Assembly: GCA_963969365.1 (NCBI GenBank)
Contig: OZ017763.1
Span: 1,054,001 to 1,118,000, forward strand
Length of the DNA stretch: 64,000 bases
Origin: Asterochloris sp. CNOR1
Taxonomy: Eukaryota > Chlorophyta > Trebouxiophyceae > Trebouxiales > Trebouxiaceae
Direction of reading: 5' to 3'
Positions 11,143-22,800 of the stretch are shown piece by piece. Position numbers and translations under genes: made by a program. The stretch's first letter is position 1. Every line of letters starts with the position of its first letter. Below the pieces are notes generated by a model. It worked only from the letters and a program-made list of their open reading frames with translations, did no database searches and was not told where the DNA came from.

Positions 11143-14100
11143 ATGGCAGTAGTGCTGCAGCTGGTGTTGGCTGGGCTTGCTCTTCTGGCAGGCCGCATCT
11201 TGTTCAAGAGGCTCAAGGCCAGAAGCAGCTTTGACCTTCATCGCATCCCTGGTCCTCCTGGTCTACCAATTGTTGGCAACATGTTCCAAGTCCTGGGCCA
11301 GAAAGTCCTCAGCTGGCACACCGTAAGATTGACTCAGCTGTGCTCCAAGATGTGCACATCCGCCTGTGAGCTGCAGTTGCAAACTTGTGCCGCATCTTTT
11401 GAGCCTAGCACTCAGCCAAGGCTTACAACAGCTGTTACACGTGCATGAGCACCTCCTCAGCGTAGGAACTACAAAGCACCATCAATAGTAATATTGCAGC
11501 ACGTCCTAATCTAACTCTGCGCTGCTGACTGCAGCTCTACGTTGCCTGGATGGAAAAGTATGGGCCAGTCTTTGTGTGGTACCTTGGACCCAAAGCTGTG
11601 GTGGTCCTCACAGATCCTGAAGAGTGGCACGCGCTGCTCAGCGGCAGCAACACCAGCCCCTTGCCCAAGTGGGCCAAGCTGTATGCAGTCAGCGAGTCGG
11701 TGAGCACTTGGGGCAAGAAAGGTGCTGCGTCTGTGTCGACATGGCTTCTCCTTTTGCCAACACCAGCCCATCACGCAAGTCTGCTAAGCTATGCACAGTC
11801 AGGGTGAGCACGCTAGTAGTGCGTGATTGTTTGACAAGTAGCCCCTTTTGCCACCACCAGGCCCTGCTGTGAGCAGTCAGCAAGTGGGTGAGCTGCACTG
11901 CTGTCAAAGACCCTGGACACCCTGCAATTATGCTCCAGGTTGCAGGGCAGGTGTGCCGGTTGGGTCTCCCCATATCTGTGAGTGCCTACTGGTGCAGCCA
12001 CCTGCGATGCTGCAAGTGCACACCCAGGCAGCCTCAGGTGAACGCCTGCAGCGCAGTGCACACCTGGCACACTTTCCTGGCGGCCTGCAGCCGCAGCTGC
12101 AGAAGCCTGCCTGTTGAGGCGGCATCCACATGGCTGCTGCAGAGAGCTCCCAAGCACTACAGCATCCTGACGACACCTGACCCTGAGGAGTGGCGTCGCG
12201 TCAGGAAGACCATCAGTGAGGCCTTCAGCCCAGCAGCCATCCGCAAGGTAAGGGGGCGTAGGTGAGGAGTCTTCAAGTGATATCACAGCCATAAATACAG
12301 CAGACAGACCCTGAGTGCACTTTCCAACAGTGTAGAGAAGGAGGCAGCAGCCATCAGGGCAGTAGCCAACTGCAGGACGAGGGCCTGCTTCCACTGGCAG
12401 TGCAAAGGCTCCATGCAGGACAGCAACAGAATATCGCAAGGTGCGAGGCTGCTGGTCATGGCGGTGTGGATGTTCCTTGTGGGACTGATCCTTGCAAGCA
12501 GGCCGATCTTGACAGGGGATCAGGGTTTAGGGTTTGACAGCCCTGCAGCCTTACATGAGGTGGCGACCGGCCAGTTGGCGTGTCTTTGAGCTGCCCACGG
12601 TCCCTGCATGAGGTGGCTGTGCTTCACTGTAGTTGGCACCCTGTGCTGCGCCTCCACAGTCAGCCCCTTGTGCTGCATGGCTGCCCCTGCTTCACAGGGG
12701 CGTGGCTGCTCTGCGCGAGGCGTCAGCGGCACTGCTGCTGTGGCGTACTGGCCGCAGGGAACACCCAGCACTTGCTTGCATGCTGCATCAGAGTGCACAC
12801 ATCCCCTGTGGCAAGATAGAGCTGTTGCATGAACACTTCGTATTCAGGTGTGCTGCAGTTTGAGCGAAGCAGATGACACAGTGCAAGGGTCCTGATATAT
12901 TTACTGCAGACTCCACTTGATTAATGTCTTGGTGGGTCACAGTAAGGCCTGCTGGAAAAGATCTGCATACTTCAGACATACACATGCTGCGCCTGCAGGC
13001 GTGGCCCATTGTTCTGGCCAAGGCACAAAAGGCGGCGGCCGCCGTGCACAAGGTCTCAGCCGGGACAGGCGTTGTTGATGTGGACACAACTGCTGCACGC
13101 CTGACTGCGGGTGAGCATTGCCTCTGGGTCAGCCTCTGCTACCTGCAATTTAGCCAACCACGGCAGTGCTTTGGGCTGTCCCTCGCACCTGAGAACTGCC
13201 TGCAGGAGATATGCTCAGAATGGCCCCTATTGTGTGAGAGCTGGTATGCTGCATGGGGTTGGTGTTGACTGAGACTGCCTTCTAGAGACATCCTCACTAG
13301 TTGGACATGTCCTGTGTGAGCTGAAACATTGCATGAGGGTGGCAGCGACCCGCAGCAGGTGTTGCTCACCTGCAGCTTGGCAGCCTTTGTTCTGAGCTGG
13401 AGCCTTGTACAAGATCAACATCAACATTCCCTGCTGGGAGGTTCTGAGGTTGGCAGCCACACCTTCATTCTGAACATGACAAGATTGACCTCAACATTGC
13501 CTGCTGCAGATGTTCTCAGCCTGGCAGCCTTTGACTTTGAGCTGGGCGCCCTGGACCTGGAGGAGAGTCCTGATGGCAGCTGTGCCTTCAAGCCCAATGC
13601 CTACCTGAGGGTGCGTTGACTGATTGCTGAGACGTCTGGGGGCCCCACCTGCAGGAGGATGCTGTGCCATGCTTACTGCGTGCCTGGTGGATTTGTCCAA
13701 TCTACCACCTCTGATCTAGCAGACGGCACATTCCAAGTTTTGCGTCCGAGCTCTGTTCACGGCCAGTGCCTGGCTGGTCCATTTGCTGTATACTTTGGAA
13801 ACGTCTGACCGCCTCTTGCCAACTTGTCGGGATGCTGTGCCAGATTGGTACGGGGGAAAGTAGGTCCTGCGCTATGCCCTGGTTTGAAACACTTCAGTCA
13901 GTCTAGTGCACGCAAGGCAAGCTTGCCGTAGGTGTTTAATGTGACTGGCCATGGCAGCACTTGACTCAAGCTCGGATTCTTCACAACTGCATGTACCGCA
14001 GGTGCTGTGGGCCGCACTGTCAACATCAGAGCGGGCAAGTGGGCTTGAACAGGTGGTCATCAGACTGATGGACCATGTGAAGTGCCGTCCGTAGAGTCTG

Positions 14101-17100
14101 CAGGCTGCACCGGAGGATACGATCCAGATGTTTGGGGAAACTGTGAAACTGTCCTTTGCATAGACTGCAGGCTGTGCCTGCACGGAATAGCCAACAAACT
14201 AATGAAACGAAGCACATCCTGCGTGCAGGGGTTGCGGGCCGCCCTGGAGCAGGCGGTCAAGATGGTGACCAACCCAGTGAGCTCCACCATCAGCTTGTGG
14301 CGCTATGGGCAGTACGGCAAGGACCGCCTTGCAGCAGATGCTGCCGAGGTCAGTGAGGACATAGCCCCGTTCTCTCCTCAGTGGCCAGGCCCTCTTCTGC
14401 TGATGAACACCAGCATGGACTGAGAGCAGAAGGCCAGGACCGCTCTGCAGCATGATGCTGCCAAGGCCAGCAGGCTCAGACCAAATCAGATGCCCTGGGG
14501 TCTCCAGCGGGGCCAGGTCCTTACTCTGCTGCTTGGCACTGCCCAGTCCCTGAGAGCATCCTGGCAAGGACTACCTTGCAACATGCTGCCAAGAGCAGTG
14601 GGCGCAGACAAAAGACTGCTCTTTTGCATGTCGAGGGGCCAGGCCCTGACTCTGCTGCAGATGAGCCAAGGTCAGCAAAAGCAGCCACTAAGAGCTCAGC
14701 GTGCAGCTCCTTGCTTGTTTCTCCTACTTAGGGACAGTAGTTACAGGCATGAGTGCTGTGCAAAAGATGCTGCCAGATTTGGTTAAGGGGCTTGGAACTT
14801 TCAGCAGAGGGTTACCCTGGCAACAGCACCACACTGCAGCTTTTGTGTGCCTGCAGCACGAGGAGGCCATCATGAAGATGATTCAGAAGCGAGGACCCCA
14901 GCCGCCTGAGGAGACTGACCTCTGGGCCTGTGTCTCGCGCTTGAAGGACAAATCAGGTGGGACGGGAGTGATGTCCAGGAACAGCGATGTGCTGGGCTGC
15001 CGGGAATGACCTGTTAAAAGCTGATCTGACAGGATGCCTGGGACCCTAGCTGTCACAGTGCTGCGTTGGGCAGGCTGTTGCCTTCTGCTGAAGGGTGGTT
15101 CGAGCTTGGCAGGCGCAGTCTGAGTTGCTGCCATGCTGCTGCTTGCTGTCTGCCATGATGAAGCGTGCAGAGGGTTGGTGACATGCCCTGCCAACCCTTG
15201 CAGGTGCCCCCATGAATGACGGCGACCTGGCGGCCAACATCTCCCTCCTCTTTGCTGCGGGTGGGCCACATGGCCTCTGATCTGCAGCTGAGGTGCCTTC
15301 TGAGCAGCCCCCATGCTGTAAGGTCATATGCACTGCCACCTGTTGCTGACTGCACAATGTGCTGATCGCTTTGGCAAGGTGCAGTGTGAGTTGCTGTGCC
15401 TGCATGTGCCCTGCAGGCTTTGAGACGACTGCCCACACCATCAGCTTCCTGCTGTTCGAGCTTGCCCACCATCCAAAAGCTCAGGTCAGCTGTGCACTTG
15501 GTGACAGAGGCTCCATCTGCCTCGTGCCCACCAGTCCCCCCTCAAAAGTCATGCCAGCATGGCAAGCTGTGGCCACTGATGACTCAGAGCTGCCAAGGCC
15601 TGAAGGGCTTCCAGTGCGTCATTTGACCTGCATGCTCCTTCTTTGGTTCTGGTACGCTGCACCTGCATTTACTCACACCCCTGGGGCCTGCCTGGCTGCC
15701 TCCTCTGCACATGTGCCTTGTGCACAGGCCACTCAGCTGTCGTTTCGGTGCTGCCTGCCTCCTGCAGAACCCAACACCCTGGCCCCCATTGCTGGACTGG
15801 CTGCATCCTCTGCACAGGTGCTTGATGTGCAGGCCGCGGGTTCCTCGCTTCTGAGTCGCCTGGTTGTCACATAAGCTGGTGTCTTGCCCCCTGCGGCCTG
15901 ACCTGCTGCCTGTGGCTGCAGGCTGCCCTGGCTGCAGAGCTTGAGGCTGCAGGGCTGCTGGCCACACCTGCCTGCCCACAGCCCCGGGCGCCAGAGTACA
16001 ATGACCTGTCCAAGCTGACCTACATGAACGCCTGCATCAAGGAAGCGATGAGGCTGCACCCCACAGGTGCTCTGGGCACCAACAGGTGGGCACCTCTGGC
16101 AGGTCAATAACACACAGTGCTTGCAAGGGCCACAGCACAGCCGCACGAAGCAGTCATCAGTCAACTGGCATGGAGTTGCGTACTGCATGTGCATCACCGA
16201 AGCTTTGATGCTGCACCCCACAGACACTCTGAGCATTGACAGGCTTCATGCTGCACTTCAGCTGTCTGCTGTGCCCTGGCATCATGTGCAGTATGCCCCA
16301 GATGCTTTGGGCATGCACAAGTGTGACGCAGCACACAGCCTGCCTTCTGAGCCCTGGCACCTTAAGCAGCCTGCACGAGTGGGCACTGGGCCCGCACCTG
16401 GCTTACCCAGGTAAAGTGGAGGGCAGCTCAGCAGGCTTTGCCCAGGCTGCTGCTATTTTGGCAATTCACAGCAGGTTCTTGGAGGGCCACATCCAGGCAA
16501 GTACACGAAGAGATGGCCTTTGCTGACTGCTGTGCTGACACTATGCAGAACCATCTTGCTTCCTGCTGCTGTCTTGAGCCCAGTGCATGCATCCTTGCTG
16601 CAGGGAGCTAGACAGAGACATGACTATTGCCGGCTACCGGCTGCCCAAGGGAACAGCCGTCATATTCCCGCCCATCGCGCTGCACCGCAGCCCCCGCAAC
16701 TGGGTCCTGCCCAACACCTTCCTGCCAGAGAGGTTCACTGAAAATGCGCCCCAGCAGGAGCCTGATCCCCGTGAGTCTGTCAGCAGGAGCTGATGGGCTT
16801 GGAGGTGCATGCTGGTCTTGGTGCCTGCCTGGATGCCCCACCAGACAGGCGCCTCTGCAGGAGAGCCTGGACCTTGTGGGCAAAGAGTGTCAAGGAGCTG
16901 GATGCTTGAGGTGCGCATTGTCAAGTACATGAGCTCTGCCGTTGAGCGCGAAGTGGCGGCCGAAGCGTAGCCTGGGGCCCGTGCACAATGTGTCCGGCGG
17001 CATGAGCAACTGCGTGGCTTGATCCTGCCTCTTCTGTGTTTGCTGGCCCCAGCAATGAGTCTAGCAGGATTGGGGATGGGGCTTGATGCCTTTGGGTGTC

Positions 17101-18079
17101 GGCCAGCTTGCCTTGCTGTTTGCCTGCCTGCCTGTCGCAGTGTTGCATCATCTGGTGGCATGGTTTACAGGTGCAGGGGCACATAGTACATAGCTGGAGC
17201 ATCATCTAGGGGAAAGTATCTTGAGTCGGTGCCAGAAACTGGTACTGGTGACAGCCTTATGGTGGCATGCTGGATGCACACTCGATGAGCAAGCTGCCAC
17301 CTGCATGGATCTTGGCAAGGCTGAATTGCAGAGGCTAGCTTAGGTTTACCAACTATGTGCGCCTGGCCTTGCAGGATATCCTGATGCAACGCTGGCTGGC
17401 AACAGGAGGGATCTCAGTAACAGCTGGGGCACCTTCTCGCTGGGCCCCAGGTGGGCAACTCATGACGGAGGCCTTCTCATCGTCCATTCCCTCTGTGACA
17501 TGCTGCTCACCGCATGCTTGGGGCACATGTTGACCATACAAAGCCGGTTTGGGGACAGCCGTCCTCAAGAAGGGTGGCAAAACAATGTGTTGCATTGCAC
17601 AAATCAGCATGTCTGGCCTTGCGCTTGTGTCTGCAGTACAGGAGCCCAGTGGGCGACATCCCCTGTGCTGGCAGCATGCACCTACTCCAGCAGGCTGCCC
17701 TGCCCCACCAACGTTCTGCTGATGTGGAGCTGTTGCTGGCGCTGTAATGGTCGCCTGTGTGGCCCTTCCTGGCAGAGCAGGCGCTGGCCTCTCCTGGAAT
17801 GTTGTCACGCTTTTCCAGACAGCGGGCGTCAGTCTCTCCTGCGGGATAGTCATGCTGTGTTCAGGGTGCAGCGTGCAACAATCGACCCACCATTGTTGTT
17901 GCAGAAATTGTCTGGGACAGGCACTGGCAACTCTGGAGGTCCGCTGTGCAGTGGTTGCCCTCCTGTCGCAGTTTGAATTCAGCCCAGATGCCAGCATGTC
18001 CAGTGGGCGTGAGAAGTGGCTGGGAGATGAAGTCGCCTTCAGAGTGAGCAGCTCTGTGCATGAGGTGCTTGCGCGGTGA
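11143..18079 (+). CDS. cytochrome P450 monooxygenase
   Basis: Thirteen exons join in phase: 11143-11322, 11535-11699, 12143-12247, 12999-13110, 13510-13610, 14229-14348, 14857-14956, 15204-15260, 15417-15484, 15922-16085, 16604-16770, 17375-17450, 17905-18079 (529 residues, a normal P450 length). Seen: an N-terminal hydrophobic anchor (about 3-21), the proline hinge IPGPPGLP (35-42), the I-helix oxygen-binding motif AGFETT (313-318), the K-helix EAMR (377-380), a LPERF motif, and the haem-binding loop FSLGPRNCLG with Cys474 as thiolate ligand. Together these indicate a membrane-anchored, ER-type P450 that takes electrons from a reductase. The substrate and CYP family cannot be told from sequence alone. 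A short extra exon between exons 5 and 6 cannot be excluded. It sits between two bZIP paralogues; no functional link is shown. Confidence 0.93.
11758..11895 (+). repeat. two decayed copies of the P450 exon 2 end and donor
   Basis: The functional exon end at 11647-11706 (caacaccagcccc...gcagtcagcgagtcggtgagc) is followed by two decayed copies at about 11758-11810 and 11851-11895. Both keep 'accag.cc', 'agtcag' and the GTGAGC donor. The first is chosen as functional because it keeps the phase and P450 similarity. Confidence 0.75.
12522..12535 (+). repeat. short telomere-like motif (two TTTAGGG units)
   Basis: The string agggtttagggttt lies in intron 3 of the P450 gene and amounts to two units of the plant/algal telomere repeat. 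It is short enough that chance is possible. Confidence 0.4.
13355..13475 (+). repeat. two decayed copies of the P450 exon 5 acceptor and exon start
   Basis: Segments near 13355-13405 (ending ggcagcctttgttctgagctgg) and 13413-13470 (catcaacattccctgctggga...) resemble the functional junction 13488-13545, with 'ctcaacattgcctgctgcag' followed by 'ggcagcctttgactttgagctgg'. They precede the real acceptor, as in other introns of this window. Confidence 0.7.
14431..14675 (+). repeat. decayed copies of the P450 exon 6 end and donor
   Basis: The exon end at 14317-14353 (ggcaaggaccgccttgcagc...gaggtcag) recurs in decayed form at about 14431-14470 and 14562-14598, with a partial copy at 14637-14675. A second shared block 'ggccaggccct..ctctgctg' lies between them, showing that a unit of about 110-130 bp was duplicated in tandem. 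Confidence 0.75.
16183..16260 (+). repeat. decayed copy of the P450 K-helix exon end
   Basis: The segment 'gcatcaccgaagctttgatgctgcaccccacag' repeats the end of exon 10 (gcatcaaggaagcgatgaggctgcaccccacag, 16033-16065) about 160 bp downstream, inside the following intron. It lacks the continuation into ALGTNR. Confidence 0.75.
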
Positions 18080-19843
18080 CAAGAGGCTTCCATCGGCACC
18101 TGCAGCCTTGCTTACACACTGCAGAGGGGCATAGCACGAGGCCGTCTCTGTCTCGAGACAAGGGCATTCCTGACTTATGCCACACAGCCAGGCTGTTGCC
18201 AGATCAGCGCGACTGAGTCCAGCATGTGGCTGCAGATCACTCTCTCGCCCAACCATGGGCTCCCTCTGCATGTAAAGCCGCGCGTTCAGACCAATGAAAA
18301 GTCTCTCTAGGAAGCTGCGCTGAGCCTGACATGGCGGTCGCAGGACTTCTTCGAGCGTTTCTGCAAGACATTTTGTCGGGCGAAGCACCGACAGCATTGC
18401 CAATTTTGTTGAGCGCAGCCATTGGCCAAAGGACTTGCAGGAAAGCTTTCAAGCTACTGTATACTCCTGTGAACAAGTCCAGCACTGGTGGCTTAATTCT
18501 AGGCAGCAGCGTCGAACAATAATTGAGCCCTGCTGCTGTGATGATATTCTCTACAACTCTGCCATGTGCACCAGGTACGCCAGTCCTTTTGGTTGATCTC
18601 CATCATCCTACGAGCTACAGAGGCACAGGCCTCTGCAACTTTCTTGATTTGCATTCGTTGCAGAGACTGCTGTAAGGGCTCACTCAGGGAACAGACACAT
18701 CTCTCAGTATACCTTGCAAAGCCTTTTAAGGCAAATCTCGACATGCTTGTTGGGATCCTGGATCACTATGTGAATGTCAATGATGTCCAAATTTGAAACC
18801 ATGAGGCACCGCAGAGAGAAACTGAAGAAATTTAGAGAACAGTCATTGAGGGGCCTGCAGATGCGGGTGGCTGCCTGCGGTGGCTGGCATATATATGCAC
18901 TTCGAGATGGTTGGCAACAGCAAGTGCGACTTGGCACCGCCTGAACTGCTGGCAGCAGGTTGTCATCAGAGCACTGCTGGCCCAGATGGCCAATACTGTA
19001 CGCATTCCGCGCGCAAGATGTACCACAAGTGGTACATGTAGCTTGTGCGCACTAGAGTGCTCTGGGTGAGCCCTGATGAGGCACTGCTCTCTAGAGCCTG
19101 AACTCTGCAGGCAACCATGCCTTGCGCCTCCCTGGCCGGCATGACTCTCCTGCCCACTTCCTCCTCTGACACTCCTCCTCTTCATTGTGCAATTGCTGCA
19201 ACAGGTGACCCCTGATTCTGGCAGCTGTCAAGCTCTGGTGCCGCTGCAATGGGCCGCATGCAGAGTCTGTTGAGGCCTGCAGCATGATAGAACTGCATGC
19301 TGCTTGTGGATTCGGCCCAAATTGGCCTCATCTATGCTGGCAGCCACTGAGTGGTGGCACTCATGCAGCGAGTCCAGAAGGGGCCATGCTGTGTACATAT
19401 CATGTGCAGCTGTGCTGCTTTTGGAGGACACAGCACACCCAGCAACTGTCTGTCTGTCAAACCCTCCTCACAAGCCCCAGCAGCTCTCTGCCCTGCAGAT
19501 GTAAATTTTGACATGGAGCTGCTCTCTTTCGAGTAGCCCCTTTTGTTACTGCATGCATGAGTGCACAGGCTGCAAAATTGAAGCAAAGGCCCTGTACATA
19601 TGCTGCCACCCTGTCACCTGATGTTTAGTCACTAGCCACACCAGTCTGCCCTCGGGCCACCTTTAGGTTGTGCTCACTTGCATTTTTGTTGATGCCCAGC
19701 AGAACACAGATGGAGGCAGAGAGGATCAAATGACACACTAAACTTCAGGATACTAAACTTCAGGAGTTGGATGCGAAGTTGGAGCAGATGCAATCGTCAA
19801 CAGGCGACATTGACCAATCTCTTAGATCTCTCACAATTTCTAG
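18080..19843 (+). other. intergenic region P450 / bZIP B, partly low-GC and unassigned
   Basis: A TGTAA motif at 18271-18275 may be the P450 polyadenylation signal (about 190 nt past the stop). From about 18330 to 18850 the DNA is visibly less GC-rich and lacks the CTGCAG texture of the introns. Both strands have short ORFs there, including a 48-codon basic ORF at 18801 beginning MRHRREKLKKFREQ, but none is recognised. At 19737-19765 a 14-bp unit (actaaacttcagga) is tandemly repeated, just inside a short coil-like reading frame. The last 150 bp are probably the bZIP B promoter or 5' UTR. Confidence 0.35.
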
Positions 19844-22800
19844 ATGCCACACCTCTCCCTGCAAAGATGTCCCCCGTCATTTAACGCAATGAAGCTCGAT
19901 TCAGCATCGGCATTCGGGAGTTACAGTAGCAGCTGGGACCACGCAACATTCCCGACCATGCAGGACATGCCTGACTCGCCCTTCGCAGCACTGCACTCAT
20001 CTCTCCTTGACGAGGACTTGATGGATGCATTCCCTCTCTTCGCAAAGAGCAGCACAGAACATCTTGGACAGTCTGGCAGCGCCCCACCAGCAACAGCAGC
20101 AGCACAGGCAGCAGGCTCCGGCAGTCAACCCCTGTCACGCCTGGCCTCGCATGGATCCAGCGCGCAGGGCAGCCACTACACTTCAACCAGCAGCGGCAGT
20201 CTGGAGGAGCACAGCACCAGAGGTGCTGCTGCCAAGGGGCAAAAGGGCTCCAAGAAACGCCCGACCAGTGCCAAGAGCCGCACTCTGCGGCGCAGGTGAG
20301 AGGAGCTGCACACTGCTGCATATGGTGGCAGGCCCCTCACCATTGCTTGGCAGCATGTGGCATCTCAGCACATTCATGCTCCACCAGGGATCGAAACTCA
20401 AGTCAGGCTTGGTAATGCCATGAAGATTGCCCTGCCCCTGGCCATAGCCTCCTCTCTCAACCAGTGCACCACACTACTTGCTCTTCCTGTGATCAACACG
20501 CTGAGCCAGGCTCAGGTGGATGATACTGCTGGCCATGAAAAGGTCACTGTTCACATTACCACATGATGTGCCCCTTGATGGTGTAATGGGCCACTTCGCA
20601 CAGTCATGTGGGATCTTCCTTTCACGCAGAGCTTTCATTGGCTTGATGAGCTCTTGGGCTTGGGGATGCAATGCGTGAACTGACTCTTGAGTTTGGCCTG
20701 CAGGGAAACCAACTCCTCTGCCCAGCGCCGCTTCAGAGAACGGCAAAAGGTGGGCATTCTTGTTATGGGCTGGTGCCTGCCTGGGCTGTGCTGCGTGTGC
20801 ATGTAGGCCAAGGGCCTGATTGCAAATGCTGGGCAGATGCTGAGGCTACAAGCAGAATGCCAGAATGTCAAGGTCCATCACCAGCAGCTGCGCCCTCTCT
20901 TCTTGGCAATGTGCCATGAGCCCGGCGTGCCTCCTTTGTTGCACTTGTGGTATGCAGTCTAGGTACATTCAAGCCAGTCAGCACAGGCTGGCCCCAGGCC
21001 TGTTGCACCAAGCCGCATGAAGCAACTGGTCTGCCAGACCAGATCTTTTTCTGCCCCGTTGGCCCCTCGTCAGGCCTGTGCCTACAAGAGGCAGGGTCTT
21101 CCAGGTGCACCACTGTTAGGGCGCATGCCTGGGGACAGGCCTCATAGTGCTGGCTGAGAGCCATGTGTCCTTGACATGGTGCCCGCCAAGCGCGGGCCCC
21201 TACCTTCTTGCCCCTGCTTCAGCCCTGTGCCCGCCTTCTGTGGTGCAGGAGAGGCAGGCCAAGATGGTGGATGACTTGGCAGATGCTCAGAAGCTGGTGA
21301 TAGAACTGCAGGCAGCCAATGCTGCCCTGACGGCCAAGGTTGAGCGCCTGCAGAGCGCAGGCCAGATGGAGCAGGCCCAAGGCAGCCGCTCAGGCCTGGG
21401 GGTTGCACCAGGGGTGTGGCAGGTGGGGACGGGGGCTGCAGGATGGCAAGACATGCATGACTCTGGGATGCACCTGCCATGCAGATGGAGCCGACTGACT
21501 CAGTGTACTGCCTGTCATCAAACCCAGAGGGGGTCGGGCTTGTTCCAACAATGAGTTAGTCTGGGGAGCACTGGATCTCACCCACAGGCAGCAGCATCTG
21601 TTGCCGTGTCACGTCTTGCCTGCTGCAGGAGCCAGACTGCAGGCAGCAACAGCCTGCAGAAGCCTTGAGTCTGCAGTGCATGCTGACCTTTGCATGCCTT
21701 GTCTACTGCAGGAGCCATGGAATGGGTCAGCAGGCAGCAGCGAGAGCCTGCAGGAGCCGGTGACGATCACACTTGACGAGCACAACCCCCGGGTGCTGTC
21801 AGGCAGGGAGGTGCACATGCTGTCTGGGGCGGAGTGCAGCAGCCTGTGGAGGGTGAGTGGCCTTGTGCGGGGCTGAAGAGCTGTTGCTTATCAGTGCTGT
21901 CAGGCAGGGATATGGCTGTCAGAGAGGGTGGTGGCCATGCTGTCTGGGCTGCATGCAGCAGCCTCTGTGGGAGGATCGGCCAGTGGCAGCCTGTACATAT
22001 CAGCACTGTACAGTTGCGGCTGTCCTGCTGTCGCGCAGGGAGGCGCTCATGCAGCACCCTCTGGAGGGGACTGGCAGCTGCTGTTGAGAAGCATGTCTGT
22101 CCTGGACCACAGCAGCCCTGCTGTCAGACCAGGTTGCCGTCTGCTGGGTTCTTGCCTCCCCTGTCCCAAGTGTGCCAGTGCAGCCTGCATTACAGACTGC
22201 TGCATGCAGCTGTGTGGCATAGACCCAGGCAGCCACAGCAATGGCTCGACACCCGATTGGTGGCCCATGCCCGAGACCCTGTGGCGCTTGTGCTCTGCAG
22301 GAGATTGTGGTGCAGCTGCAGTCAGGGCTTGCAGCGCTGACCCACTCCCCCCACGCGCTGGACCGCGTGACCAAGCTGGTGCAGGTGAGCCTGCATGACA
22401 TCGGCACACCTGCATGGGCTTCAGCCCAATAAAACAAAAGCTTGCACTGTGTCCTGGAAGGCACACCAGGCATGTTCTTGAGGTGGACCCCACTGTGGTA
22501 CCGCTTCCTGCATGGCTCCACAGCCTATGGTCTCCCCGAGAGTAAGCCTCACAGGCTCATTCCTGCCTGATTGCCAAGTGCTCTCTAAGTGCAAACAGCA
22601 GCTGCTGAGCACAGGTGCCAGTTGTGTCACAAATGTGAGGCACAGGCCATGAACTACCATTGCAGGTGTTTTAACCTTTCTTCACTGAAAAGCACTACAG
22701 GTCTCTGAGCGTGTTCATGCCCTCGTCACTCAGCAAGCACATAATTTGTCTTTGCTTCCTGCTGCAGGGCCTTGCCCTTGCTTCTCCCTGCAGATGCCTA

